A stretch of DNA of 64,000 nucleotides from Carallia brachiata (taxonomy: Eukaryota; Streptophyta; Magnoliopsida; Malpighiales; Rhizophoraceae), in contig JADCRB010000016.1 in NCBI GenBank assembly GCA_021464245.1, positions 4,271,250 to 4,335,249 on the forward strand, in the 5' to 3' direction. The notes below the pieces were generated by a model. The model had not been told where the DNA came from. It did not search any database and saw only the letters and a list, made by a program, of their open reading frames with translations. Positions 36,662 to 49,313 of the stretch are shown here, one piece after another. A program made the position numbers and the translations under genes. Every line of letters starts with the position of its first letter. The first letter of the stretch is position 1.

Positions 36662-38532
36662 TAAGAACATCATTATGATATGGAAAAGGCTAATGGAACA
36701 AGGTTGCATTTCATGATAGTTGCCCCCTCACGATATCATTGCCAAGTCTTGCCAGTCCTACCAGTGTTGAATTGGTGCTATGTGTCTCGTAAGAACTAAG
36801 ACGAAGGGTGCACCAAACCCAGCTTATAGATCTGGTGACTGTTCTCATTATGCGGCCATCTCTCAATCTCCTTCATGCATTCATTTTACTACTAGATCTA
36901 TCGTAATCACCTCGATGTTGAAGTAACGTGGCTTCGGCCATCAAATTTGTCAAAACATCATCTAGCAGATCAAAAGCCTACTGTGAAATATTTCGTGAAG
37001 TTGCACGAGAGATAATGAGAGAGTGAGAATGCTAAGAAATTATGGTTTTTATATTGAATATTTGGGTTTTTTTAAATCTCAAATCTTCATTAGTAGGTTA
37101 GATGCATAGACTTCATGTTGGGTTTGGGTCCAGTTGACCCATTATGAGATGTTGAACATGTTAGAATGACACGTCAGGTAATCTAATAGTTTCTGTTACT
37201 TTTAACAACTACTTCCATTAATTTATCGCAAAAAAAAAAAAAATCATGTTCATTGCCCCACCTAAAGGAAAATCGAAGTGGGAAATTTTGTGAATTAGAC
37301 GACTACTTTAACAACTATTTAATAATTAATTGTGAAAAAAAAATAGTCACGAATTCCACCATTTGTGTAGTGGCATGTATTCTAATTTTTGAAAAAAAAA
37401 TTATAAGGCAAAAGAGCATCAACATCTCGGTTGGGAGGACTTCAGAGTTATCACCAAGAATAATCCTCAATTTTGAAACCACTCTCTCAGACCTACTTCC
37501 ATACTTCCAAATCATATAATTCTTCATCTTTCAAATACTAATTCAAATTGCTAAGCTTAGCACTCTTAATGATGAAGCAACCCAATTCTAGAATGCAAGC
37601 ATTTTGAATGAGTCATTGACCCATTATTTTATAAAATCTTATACACCTATTCCTCCTTCATAATCTACTTGACAGCAATGGAAACCCAGGTATGCATTGC
37701 TGCTAAAGCTTAATTGCCTTGGGCCATCATTTTGACATCATTGAAATTTAAAAAAAAAAAGACATGTTTAGGAAAGAAGAGGTTAATCATAAAAATGACA
37801 ACAATTAATTCTTTGAGAAATAATTTCCTGAACATGTTTATATATCCATAATGTTACAATAAGCTGGGAGTACAAAACAAAAGGGAAAAGATCAATATCA
37901 TAATTTTATACAAATATTCTTGACCACGATATAATATCATAATCATGATAAATAGGCGAACACCGACATATAAATTTTAAAAAATATGCATAATTATGGT
38001 AGTAAATTTATAAATATTTGCCAAAGTCTAAAAATTGAAGGTCGTGAGTAGAAGTAAGCAGACAATAAAAGAATCAAGTAGATTCTAGCTCTCTACAGGC
38101 TCCTTCGTAGGTGAAGGGGAAGGAGATAAAGTAATTAACAACATAACTCCTTTTAAGACCAACAACAACTTTCACTATTGTTATTTAATCTAAACTTAAA
38201 GTTAAAATCACAGTAAATTAAATTCTGAAAAAAAGATAAAGGAAAGGAAAGTGGTAAAAAAGCCAAAAAAAAAAAAACAATAAAGAAAGAAAACTTGCAT
38301 TCTCTTATAAATCTTCCTTGTCATCCCATGACAAAAGTAACTGTTAGTGTATGTCTTGGTAGCCAATGTGTTCATCACCAATGAGAATATGATTTCATCC
38401 ATATTGTTAATCAATTAAAGACATTCTTTATCTTTAGTATTATTTATATACACGATATGGTCATCAATAAACTCTAAAGATAAAGTCCACAGAATAAATA
38501 TAATTTTCAAAAGTAAGTATGATGACGTCATA
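36662..38532. other. Intergenic sequence, no gene recognised
   Basis: Contains short frames on both strands (for example 37253-37519 + and 38208-38414 -) that match no family I know and show no splice structure. A patch at about 36700-36990 is GC-richer and may be an old repeat. Nothing can be assigned. Confidence 0.45.
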
Positions 38533-38537
38533 ATTCC

Positions 38538-39930
38538 TAAATTATGATGAGATTATAATTATGAGATACCTATTGTATCAAAATTCTATTCCTAAATATT
38601 CCTGTTCGATGCTCCATCGAGACGAGACATTTATAAAGCCATGAGCTTCTTATTTCTTTCTTGTGAAAAGAGCAGTCAATTTCACAAATTAAAGTATAGA
38701 GATATTTGAGCAAACATATGGGTGCTTGTTAGTTGAACAAGTTCATAGAATTGACCTGCTATAAGAATTCCCAAATGAAACATTACTTATGTGTCAAAGA
38801 AATTTTCTTATGTGATAGTTGTTTAAGAGATCCTTAGACTTAAGTCACCAAGGTATCTTAAATAGGAATTGATGTTCTTTGATCTTACTTTTGAGTTGTC
38901 CTATCCAAGGATCACTTATAGGTATTTGCATTGGGTATATCATGAACTATATGGAGATAGTTGAGTAATTAATAAATGATTTGTCACCCTGAAGTAATTA
39001 TGGGAGAATGTTCCACTATTTTCAATAGGTATTGATTCAACAAATCCTTCTGCAAGGTGGAATAAAGATTATAAGGAGTATAATCTCATATATGGAATCA
39101 ATGACCTTATTAGTGTTCGAGAACGAGTCTGATTAGACAATATAGAGTAGACATTGATTCCATACTCTATGTCTAATTGGAACATTAGTATGATAAAATG
39201 ATTGAATTATATTGAGAGACCATGCACTGAAAGAATTAGTCAAACTACTTTGATAGTCTTGACATTTAGGTGGTCATGATATATTGCTAGATGTCAATCT
39301 TAATTTATGAATACAAATTATCAATTAGTGAATTAATAATAAATTAAGAGAGTTTAATTTATCTAATCCTTTGAGATTATGATTTATATTCATTGTCAAC
39401 ATTTCAGGATCTTAATGGGTCACACACACTAACGATATTGGTGAAAGACGTAAAAGGAGATCAAGTTAGACTTGATTGAAAAGTTTAAGAAACTTTTGAG
39501 GTCAAATATATGATATTTGAATTTATAGGGCCAAAAGTGTAATTCATGAGAAATATATACTAAAGCTAACCTAGCCTTAGTCTTCTATAAATAGAACTTC
39601 GTAAGGCCAACCTAATATATGGTTTTATGATTGTTTAGAGCTAGCACTCTTCCTTAGGCTTACCTTCCTCCCTCTCTTTTTCCCAAAAATAGTTTAGGTT
39701 TAGGACAATTATCTTTCACGTTTCCTGTGTGAATACTATTAGAGGCAGGATGCTTGGATGGTAGTGGTTTGCAACAATTCGCCGATAGGCTTGAAAGAGA
39801 AGAAGAATTGAAGATTACCTCAGTAACAATTCTATCTCCTATGCTAGATTGTAATTATATTTAACAAACAATTGATCTACTTTTAAGAATCAAAATTTTA
39901 GATCTCTATTTCTACTAGATAAATCTGACA
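38538..39930. repeat. Probable solo LTR
   Basis: A ~1.39-kb block without coding frames is flanked by the 5-bp repeat ATTCC (38533-38537 and 39931-39935). It ends in CTGACA. A promoter-like CTTCTATAAATAG lies at about 39581-39593, followed by a transcript-like GC-richer stretch, as in plant LTRs. The left end reads TA instead of TG, assumed mutated. No second copy or internal domain is nearby, so a solo LTR is the simplest reading. Confidence 0.5.
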
Positions 39931-39944
39931 ATTCCTAATAGTAA

Positions 39945-40012
39945 CATCAGCCACTTTTGCTTCTTATAGCTCAACACTTTGAGTTCCTCCAATTCGTCTT
40001 TAACATCCTGCA
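39945..40012 (-). other. Exon-like open segment of unknown identity
   Basis: Read on the - strand, an acceptor-like GATGCAG is followed by DVKDELEELKVLSYKKQKW, a charged helical segment. The solo LTR starts just beyond its 3' side. It could be one exon of a broken gene, but no partner exons were found. Confidence 0.25.
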
Positions 40013-40539
40013 TCATAGTAAAATCAAAACTGTTAGTTTTATAAATAGTATTGAAATTCCTAAATAGCATAAGAAATATTCAAAATTATGACTAGTCAGT
40101 CTTGAAATACCAATTATCAACTTAATAGGCAAGGAAAATGGAGAAATTGTAATATAAATGACCATATAGACATGATTGGAGAAAAAAAGCAATGATTTCT
40201 CCAACAAATAGGCAAGGAAAAAAGTAGTGGAGAAGGAGAAAGTACATACTATTTGAGAAAGGGAAACAAATAATTGCTAAAAATCTAGCGAGAAATAAGT
40301 GAGGATGACATAAAATCTAAGGCATTTTATATACCCAACAGTCACAATAATATAAGTCTTCTCCTCTCAATCTAAATTTAGTGAATATTTAACGTAAGAA
40401 AGTCAAAAAAGATTAGACAAGATAAATAAGTTATTAATAGCCTTAATTTTAAGGTTTAATATATAATCTAACTAAAAATATTTTGCCAACCTAGCAAATA
40501 TTTTAGTTAAGATTACGAGAAAGTCTTCTCTTTATTAGA
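40013..40539. other. Intergenic sequence
   Basis: AT-rich spacer without supported features. Confidence 0.4.
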
Positions 40540-41110
40540 AGAATCCTACGTTATTCAAGAAAAGATAGTATCGAATTCTTTCCCTTGATTGAAACGCCCT
40601 TCCCTTTGCCCTCCCCCTTCATGAAAGAGAACCCTCCAGGCAAGATTTTGACAGAGGAGATTGATTTACTAGATTGAAGTACAAAAATGAAAAAAATAGT
40701 GCTTGTTTGTAAAGATACGTTTATTCTTGAAAGCCTGGAAGGCCTTCTGGAAGGTACACCCAAATATTTCAAAGATACTGTTTAGGGTAGTGGTAGTTCT
40801 TATATGTGACAACAACATTTGAATTTCAAGACAGATGGGGATACAATGGCTTATATTTCCTTTATTGATATTTCCATCACCTTTGTTGAAGGATGTCCTC
40901 GTCTACAATTTTGGCCAGCTAGAAAATAGACAATATGTGATCAATGTTGCAAGTCTCTCATAGTCAAACTATGAGGACATACTATTGCTTATGTGCACAT
41001 TTGCAAGCGGTTGGAAGTCCTTTGGAAGCTTAAGGGACAACTACATGTGGTGGATTTGGGTAATGAATTCTTTAATATCCGATTCACGTGTGATAAAGAC
41101 TATGAGCATG
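40540..41110 (+). pseudogene. LINE ORF1 fragment (DUF4283-type)
   Basis: Readable pieces include FFPLIETPFPLPSPFMKE (about 40579), then SLIVKL.GHTIAYVHICKR (stop at the dot), LEVLWKLKGQLHVVDLGNEF and FNIRFTCDKDYEH up to about 41108. This is the DUF4283 domain found in plant L1 ORF1. It is on the + strand and is cut off at the start of copia element 3. The rest of the LINE does not resume beyond 49313. Confidence 0.7.
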
Positions 41111-41115
41111 TATCA

Positions 41116-42576
41116 TGTTGGTACCTTGTGTGAAGCCTAGAGGGGGGGTTGAATAGGCTTCACTAATGAAATCCTCAAATAAAAATTTCTGCAAATGAAT
41201 GTAAACAATAGATTGAAAGAAATACAATACCGATTTTTACAAGGTTCACCAAATAGCTACGTCCTTGGTCTTCTCAACAATTCCTCTCTTGGAGATTCTT
41301 GAGAGTTCAACTATAGGGTGCCTTTGGACGCACCAATCACCACTGTACAGTTTACAAGAAGACTCCGCAAACACCCTTGCGTTCGCCTTCAAACGCTTGT
41401 TGCACAAGTCTCACTTGCCAACACCACTTTCCCTTTTCTTTTAGATTTTCCTTCTTGGAGTTCAACCCTAACTCCTTACAAGATGATCCTCACAAGTCCC
41501 ACTTGAGAGCTCTCACCTATTCTCACAATGTATTACAATACAAATGAAACTTACTAGCTTGAATGCTAGTTTTACAATGAAAGCACTTAGAGTAAAGAAA
41601 GCTTTTTTGCCTTGAGAGAGATTGTACAGTACTTGAATATAAGTTTCTTCACATATAAAACATCTTCAAGTGATGTTTAAGTAGCTGCAAGATAGATTAG
41701 CAACTTGTTAGAGCCGTTGCCATGGGTTGCACATGCATACTTTGTTGTTTTCCTCTTGACAACTTTGCATTGATTCTCTTGTCTGACACCTTTTGGTTGA
41801 ACGGCTATAACTTGGTCTAGATAGCTTGAAACATTGCGATTCCTTTTTTTTATTTATTATACTGTTAGAGAGTTCTACCCATCAAAGTTGACTATTTTTG
41901 AATGAGTATAGTATAGTCAAATAAATCTTGGAATACAGACATTAAAGTTGAGTTAGACAGTCTGCACACTTTTAGTAGAACGGTAATATCTTGCAGATGG
42001 CTTTGAATTTTGGTGTGATTTTTTTGAATTGATTAATTGACAGAAAAGAGAATCTACACACAAAATTTTGCATTCAAATTCATCGTTCGCTCTTCTAGGC
42101 AGCCGTTGCAATTCACTTCATGTGCACTGAAGGTTCCTGATAGCTAGCACCATCTTTGTATAAAATTCATAAGTTTTTTTCTAGGGCTCCAAAAATTGCA
42201 CGACCAAGATCATTTGAAACTAGACTTATAGTCCTGCCAAAATATATATACATTAGGTCCAAAATATATCTCAAGTGAGTAAGTTTGGTGCCTGGAATCT
42301 GCCCAAACAGATTTGCTCTTGTGCTGTCTTTCTAAGATAGTAGCTTAATAAGGCCCAATGTGATCTTTCTCTTCAATGCACGTATAAGATGACATATGTA
42401 TACCTCTTTGGACTTCTTAAACCTAAATTGTATACTTGAAGAACATACAAATGAAATTCACTTGTACTTATGTTAGATTGGTTCATAGCTCATTATCAAA
42501 ACACTCATCATCAAAACATGAATTCACACTTAGTAACAATTTCCTAATGTATGCATGGGGTGTGAATTTTCCAACA
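41116..42576 (-). repeat. 3' LTR (element sense) of copia element 3
   Basis: Longer LTR copy. It contains a ~130-bp segment (about 41895-42030) absent from the other LTR. Confidence 0.85.
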
Positions 42577-43112
42577 ATCTCCCCCTTTTTGAAGATGACA
42601 AAACCTTTAAAATAGATGCTCCCCCTTAATCTAAGATTCTTCTAGAAATGCTCTTTCTTGATGACTCTCTCTTAATTTTTTAATTTCCTCCCTCTTTTTG
42701 TCATCAATAAAAATGGTTGAAACCAAAAATGTGAATGTTAACTAGGTTAAGAGATTGAGACTCCCCCTTAATGTTTGCATGTATCACAAGTTCACATTTA
42801 CAATTAGGCACATAAGTTATCATAACTTTGAAATGTAGGCTTTGTAGAGTTCAAATACAATCATTAAATTAGAGCAAAGAGTGGATTATGTCAACTTAGA
42901 AAATAATTCCTCAAATCCAAAAAGGTTTCACTAGAAAAAAAAATAGAGTGTATCATGTGCAATGTTCATAGAAAATGGTTTTCAATGTATTGGCTTCATT
43001 AATTTGAAGTAATTTCATTGAAAGTTTGGCCACTTTGTTATGCCATAAAATGACTAGATATAATCACAAACATTCATGCAAGATTAAGCAAATGAAGACA
43101 TTCAAGCATATG
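42577..43112 (-). other. Polypurine tract and 3' untranslated part of copia element 3
   Basis: On the - strand the sequence before the LTR reads AAAAAGGGGGAGATTG, the polypurine primer for plus-strand synthesis. No coding frame is present here. Confidence 0.7.
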
Positions 43113-46100
43113 CTAATGCATGGGGTGTGACATGCCTAATTCTCTTCTTAGATTACGAAATTGATCTTGATCTAGTGACTTAGTGAAAATGTCCGCAACT
43201 TGATTTTTGGTATTTATAAATTCAAGCACAATATCACCTCTTTGAATATGGCCTCTAAGGAAATGATGTCTAATATCAATATGCTTTGTTCTAGAGTGAT
43301 GGATGGGATTTTTGGTCAAGTTTATTGCACTTGTGTTGTCACACTTGATGGTAACCTCCTTCATGTTAAGACCATAATCCATAAGTTGTTAACTCATCCA
43401 TAGAACTTGGGCACAACAACTTCCTATCGCAACATATTTGGCTTCTGTGGTAGATACTGCTACACTATTTTGCATTTTGCTAGCCCATGAAATAAGCATT
43501 GATCATAAAAAATGACAAGTCCCGGAGGTGCTTTTTCTATCAATCTTGCAACCACCAAAATCGGCATCTGAAAAAGCATGCAACTTAAAGTTTGATTCTT
43601 TAAGATACCACAATCCTAAATTAGGCGTGTCATTCAAGTATCTAAAAATTCTTTTTACTGCAACTAGATGAGATTCCTTTGGAGACGCTTGAAATCTAGC
43701 ACAAAGAAACACACTAAACATGATATCCGGTCTACTAGCCGTTAGGTAAAGAAGTGAGCTAATCATAGAACGATAAAATTTAGTATCCACGGATTTACCT
43801 TTTTCATCTTTATCTAACCTTGTGGAAGTGCTCATTGGTGTTGAGGTGGACTTGGCTTCATTCATTCCAAACCGCTTGAGTAAGTCCCTCACATACTTTT
43901 CTTGATTGATGAAGGTTCCATATTTGGTTTGTTTAATTTGAAGTCCCAAGAAGTAGTTTAGTTCTCCCATCATACTCATCTCAAATTCACCTTGCATTAG
44001 CTTAGAAAATTCTTTGCAAAGGCCATCATTAGTAGAACCAAAAATAATATCATCTACATATATTTGAACTATTAATATATCTTTTCCATTAATTTTGATG
44101 AATAAAGTAGTATCAACCTTACATCTTTCAAAGCCTTTCTCCAAAAGAAAGTTGGAAAGCCATTCATACCAAGCTCTTGGGGCTTGTTTGAGTCCATATA
44201 AACCCTTTTCATTTATAAAACCATTTAGGAAAGCACTTTTGACATCTATTTGATATAAAGTAAAATCCATGTAACAAGCAAATGCAATCAAAAGTCTAAT
44301 TGTTTCAAGTCTAGCAATCAGAGCATAAGTTTTATCATAATCCATGCCTTCTTGTTGACAATACCCTTGAGCTACTAATCTTGCTTTATTTCTCAATATA
44401 GTTCCATGCTCATCCATTTTATTTCTAAAGACCCATTTTGTTCCTATGATGATCTATCAAGAGGTCTTGGAACAAGAGTCCATACTTGGCTTCGTTCAAA
44501 TTGATTTAATTCTTCTTGCATGGCTATTATCCAATCACTATCTTGAAGTGCTTCATCAATGTTTTTAGGTTCAATTTGAGAGGTAAAAGATGAAAACATA
44601 CAAATATTGCTAATACTTGAACGAGTTCTTACCCCATGGGAAGGATCACCTAAGATGGTATTTCCTTCCACATACCTTCTATCTCTTTTTCCAAGAGGTT
44701 CCCTTATCTCACAAGGTGGTTCTTGTTGTTGAATTTCTTCTCTAACCATTTCATATAGAGTCTCTTGAGGTGTCTCTTCATTTGAGTGTAGAAACTCGAT
44801 ATCTTCATCTTCTTCATCCATGTAGTAACCTCCATATTTACCTACATCATTGACAAAATCTTTTTCTTCCTTGGAGAAGGGTTAGAATCATCAAAAATAA
44901 CATGAATTGACTCTTCAACTACCAAAGTTCTCTTATTGAAAACTCTATAAGCCTTAGATGTGAGAGAGTATCCTAAGAAGATACCTTCATCACTCTTGAC
45001 ATCAAACTTTCCAAGAGAGTCTTTTCCATTGTTAAGAACATAACATTTACAACCAAAAGGATGAAAATAACTAATATTAGGCTTTCTTCCTACAAATAAT
45101 TCATATGGAGTTTTGTTTAAAAAAGGACGAATTAGAGTTCTATTAAGAATATAACAAGAAGTATTTATAGCCTCGCCCAAAAATATTTAGGTAAGGTATT
45201 TTCACAAAGCATAGTCCTTGCCATTTCCTCTAAGGTCCTATTTTTCCTTTCCACAACACCATTTTGTTGGGGAGTTCTAGGAGCCGAAAAATTGTGAGAT
45301 ACCCCAACTTCTTCACAAAATTGTTGGAAGCCAAGGTTTTCAAACTCCTTACCATGGTCACTCCTTATGCTTACGATCTTCATCCCTTTTTCATTTGAAT
45401 CTTTCGACCAAAATTAATGAAGACATTCACGGCTTCACTTTTACATGCAAGAAAGAATACCCAAGTAAATCTAGAATAGTCATCAACAATCACAAGACCA
45501 TATTGTTTTCACCCAAACTTTTAGTTCTAGTAGGACCAAACAAATCAATATGAAGCAATTCTAAAATTTTTGAAGTGGAAACACAATTTTTTGTTTTGAA
45601 AGAAGTTTTTGTTTGCTTACCCTTAGCACATGCATCACACAACTTATTCTTTTCATGCTTAAGCTTTGGTAAACCTCTCACTAAATCAAGCTTAGATAAT
45701 TTTGAAATGATATTCATGCTAGCATGTCCAAGCTTTCTATGCCAAATCCAATGTTCTTTTTTTTTTAAAAAAACAACATATATGTCACTTGAAAACAAAT
45801 CATTTAAAGTAAGCACATACACATTTCCTTTTCTTTTTCCTACAAATCTCAATGCTTTAGTATGGGGATCATATATTTCACAAGTCATGGATTTGAATAA
45901 TACCTCAAAACCTTTATCACACAATTGGCTAATTAAGTTGTGCTTTAAACCACTTACCAAAGCAACATCCTCAATAAAACTTGATACATTGTTACCTATA
46001 GTGCCAACTCTAATGATTTTGCCTTTTCTATTGTCTCCAAATGTGACACATCCTCCATCCTTGCTTTTTAGTGTGGTGAAAAATGATGCTTCCGGTCATA

Positions 46101-46140
46101 TGCCTTGCACATCCACTATCAAGGTACCAAATGACATCTT
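43113..46140 (-). pseudogene. Copia pol (PR-INT-RT-RNase H), broken
   Basis: Protease region: WYLDSGCARHMTG at about 46130-46090. GAG-pre-integrase/integrase: HRKLGHASMNIISKLS and HIDLFGPTRT (45960-45490), then SDHGKEFENLGF and NGVVERKNRTLEEMA (45383-45165), the D,D35E core. Integrase C-terminal part is at 45180-44842. RT at 44417-43503 has RLVAQGYCQQEGMDYDKTYA and catalytic YVDDIIFGS, but the block normally between FLNG and LYGLKQAPRAWY is gone. RNase H ends at 43113 (CDNTSAINLTKNPIHHSRTK, HIDIRHHFLRG). Several stops and frameshifts separate the pieces. The style fits the SIRE/Tork side of copia. Confidence 0.85.
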
Positions 46141-46416
46141 CTTTAAAATATGTTGCCTTCAAGCACTTTTCCACCTACAAAATAAGATGTAGAATATTTT
46201 GGTACCCATATCTTTTTGGGTCCTTCAATGTTACAACAATCATTATTCTTTATTGAATCTTTAACCATCCATACTTGTTTGAATTTATTAGACTTTGCCC
46301 AAGCTTTAGAAGATGAAACATACTTGTTGGGATCACTAGGTCTTCTAAGTCTACAATGATGAAATTTGTGTCTTTCTTTATGGCAATAAAAACATGATAC
46401 ACTAATTTTCTTTCTT

Positions 46417-47864
46417 TTATGAGATTAGTCTTTTTTTAGTGAGGTAGCCCAAACCGGATTTGTCAAAAAATTTCTTTTGAAAAGATAACATCTCATCTAA
46501 CTTATTGCTACCTAATGTGAATTTTGAAAAGAATTTTTCTAAATTTGAATTCTTTTCTTTAAGATCCTCAACTTCCTTTTCCAAAGTATGATGTAAATTG
46601 TCTTTGATGTTAGGGGTCTCTTTAGATATTGCAAGCTCTTGTTTAACAAAATTTGACTCACTACAAGTTGATTTATGATCTAATTTGGCCTTTTCAAATT
46701 CTTCTTTAAAAAGACTATTTTCCAAGACAATTTCATCTTTCTCTAACAAAAGTTTTTCGCATGCTTTCTTTTACTGTTTATATTGTTTACATTTCCTTTA
46801 AATGTGATCAATAACTCATCAAAAGCTTCTCTAAGTTCTTCATAGGAGGGAAGATCCATTACCTCATTGTCACTTTCATCGTCATCATTTAGGGCCATGA
46901 GTGCCATATATGATTCTTGCTCTTTCTCATCTTCGTCATCACTTTCACCTCATCCTACAAGAAATGCTTTCTTACCTTTCTTACCTTTCTTTTTCTTGAG
47001 AGTGGGACAATCTACCTTGAAGTGGTCGGGTTGATTGCATTCGAAACAAAGAGGCCCTTCTTCCTCTTCACTTTTGTTGGACACTTGTTTCTTGAGGTTC
47101 CTTCTTCTTTTGGGATATTTCATCATCTTTTTGAACCTTTTGACAAAGAGAGCAAGTTCTTCATCATCAATACTTGAATCATTTTCAACATCACTTTCAT
47201 CATCCTTTTGATGTTTCAAAGGAGTCATGGCTTTAGCTTTGAGTGCTACATTTTTTTAGGATGATTCTACTTGTGGTAATGCACTTCTCCTTTTGAGTTT
47301 GATCTCATCAGTCATCAAGGACCCAAGCAACTCTTCCATGGTTAGCTCCTCCACGTTGTGAGTTTCTTCAATGGCATTAATCTTCATTTCGTACTCCTCA
47401 TTCATTGAATTCATTAATTTCTGCACAAGTTCACCCTTTCCAAACACTTTGCCAAGATTGGTTAGTCCATTAGCAATAATCATGAGTCTATCATACACAT
47501 TTTTAACCGATTCTTTTGGTCTCATAGTGAAAAGTTCAAATTCATCTATAAGCATGTCAAGTTTAACTTTCCTAACTTTTATTGTCCCTTCATTTGAGAG
47601 ACACAATGTATTCCAAATTTCCTTAGCATTTTTACAATGTTTGATGGTGTTATATTCACTTCTAGCTATGGACATTTTCAAATAATAATATGCTCTTTCA
47701 TCTATTTGGTTTTTCTTATAGTCCTCTTCATCCCATTTTCCTATTGGTTTTTCTCTCAAGGTTTTCACTCCCTTATCATCAACAACTTCTTCCTTAGGCA
47801 CATATGGTCCCTCTACGACACTTAACCAAACTTTCGTCCCCTTAGATTTAAGATAACTTTCCAT
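46417..47864 (-). pseudogene. Copia gag of element 3, broken
   Basis: UBN2-type capsid region at 47864-47256 (ESYLKSKGTKVWLSV, ARSEYNTIKHCKNAKEIWNT, TMRPKESVKNVYDRL) is still open over 202 residues. A CCHC zinc knuckle with intact ligands (CFECNQPDHFKVDC) is in a second frame at 47228-46950, followed by a Lys-rich tail. A coiled-coil-rich C-terminal part is at 46749-46417 with KSGLGYLTKK. The start of gag beyond 47864 is damaged. Gag forms the virus-like particle and binds RNA. Confidence 0.8.
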
Positions 47865-47976
47865 ATGATCTTTATAGTATTGAAAATCACTACCATCAAA
47901 AAAGATCTCTTGTTTTCATTGGATGAGGATTCCATTGGGGATCCCTCAAGGATGTTAAGCCTTACAAGTGAGGTTA

Positions 47977-47991
47977 AGCTTTGATACCAAA
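47977..47991 (-). other. Primer binding site of copia element 3
   Basis: - strand TTGGTATCAAAGC directly follows the LTR and matches the initiator-Met-tRNA primer site with one change. Confidence 0.85.
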
Positions 47992-49313
47992 TGTTGGTCC
48001 CTTCGGTGAAGCCTAGAGGGGGGGGGGTGAATAGGCTTCACAAATAAAAATCCTCAAATAAAACTTTGCAAATGAATGTAAACAAGAGATTGAAAGAAAT
48101 ACAATACTGATTTTTACAAGGTTCACCAAATGGCTACGTCCTTGGTCTTCTCAATAATCTCTCTCTTGGAGAGTTATTGAGAGTTCAACTATAGGGGTGC
48201 CTTGGGCGCACCAATCACCATCGTACAGTTTACAAGAAGACTCCGCAAACACCCTTGCATCCGTCTTCAAATCGGTTGTTCCACAAGTCCCACTTTCCAA
48301 CACCACTTTTCCTTTTCTTTTAGGTTTTCCTTCTTGGAGTTCAACCCTAACTCCTTACAAGATGATCCTTACAAGTCCCGCTTGAGAGCTCTCACCTATT
48401 CTCACAATGTATTACAATACAAATGAAACTTACTAGCTTGAATGCTAGTTTTATAATGAAAGCACTTAGAGCAAAGAAAGCCCTTTTGCCTTGAGAGAGA
48501 TTGTACAATGCTTGAATATAACTTTCTTCTCATGTAAAACATCTTCAAGTGATGTTTAAGTAGCTGCAAGATAGGTTAGCAACTTGTTAGAGCCGTTGCT
48601 ACGGGTTGCACATGCATACCTTGTTGATTTCCTCTTGACAGCTTTGCATTGATTCCCTTGTCTGACACCTTTTGGTAGAACGGCTATAACATGGCACAGA
48701 CAGCTTGAAAAATTGTGATTCCTTTTTTGTTATTTATCAGACCTTTGGAGATCTCTACCCACCAAATTTGATTAATAGACAGAATAGGGAATCTACACAC
48801 AACATTTGGCATTCAAATTCGTCGTGTGTTCTTCTAGTCAGCTGTTGCAATTCACTCTATGTGCATTGAAGGTTCCTGACAGCTTGCACCCTCTTGGTAT
48901 AAAATTCATAAGTTTTTATCTAGGGCTCCAAAAATTGTACGAACAAGCTCATTTGAAACTAGACTTATAGTCCTGCAAAACTATATATATTTTAGGCCCA
49001 AAATATATCTCAAGTAAGTGATTTTAGTACCTGGAATCTGGCCAAATAGATTTGCTCTTGTGCTGTCTTTCTAAGATAGTAGCTTAATGAGGCCCAATGT
49101 GATCTTTCTCTTCCATGCACGTGTAAGATGACATATGTATACCTCTTTGGACTTTGAACCTGAATTGTATACTTGAAGAACATACAAATGAAATTTACTT
49201 GTACTTATGTTAGATTGGTTCATAGCTCATTATCAAAACACTCATCATCAAAATATGAATTCACACTTAGTAACAATTTCTTAATGTATGCATGAGGTGT
49301 AAATTTTCCAACA
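47992..49313 (-). repeat. 5' LTR (element sense) of copia element 3
   Basis: Shorter LTR copy. It lacks the segment between CTACCCACCAAA (about 48760) and TTGATTAATAGACAG that the other LTR keeps, explaining most of the length difference. Confidence 0.85.

Larger units (their letters stand above)
41116..49313 (-). mobile_element. Full-length Ty1/copia element 3
   Basis: LTRs are 41116-42576 (1461 bp) and 47992-49313 (1322 bp), both TGTTGG...CCAACA. On the - strand the primer site TTGGTATCAAAGC follows the LTR at 47992 and a polypurine tract (AAAAAGGGGGAGA) precedes the other LTR at ~42577-42595. gag and pol remnants lie in copia order. The LTRs are very similar apart from a ~130-bp deletion in the right one, so insertion is younger than element 1. 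Flanks TATCA and CTATT do not match. Confidence 0.9.

Noticed and set aside
37253..37527. Frames on both strands as remnants of a hAT transposase
   Set aside because: No conserved dimerisation motif could be recognised.
41318..41506. Short frames in the copia LTRs (also 48197-48426)
   Set aside because: Present in LTRs only, without domain or conserved start; LTR sequence rather than genes.
45575..46192. 205-residue + strand frame
   Set aside because: It is the antisense shadow of copia integrase/protease sequence, which is recognisable on the - strand.
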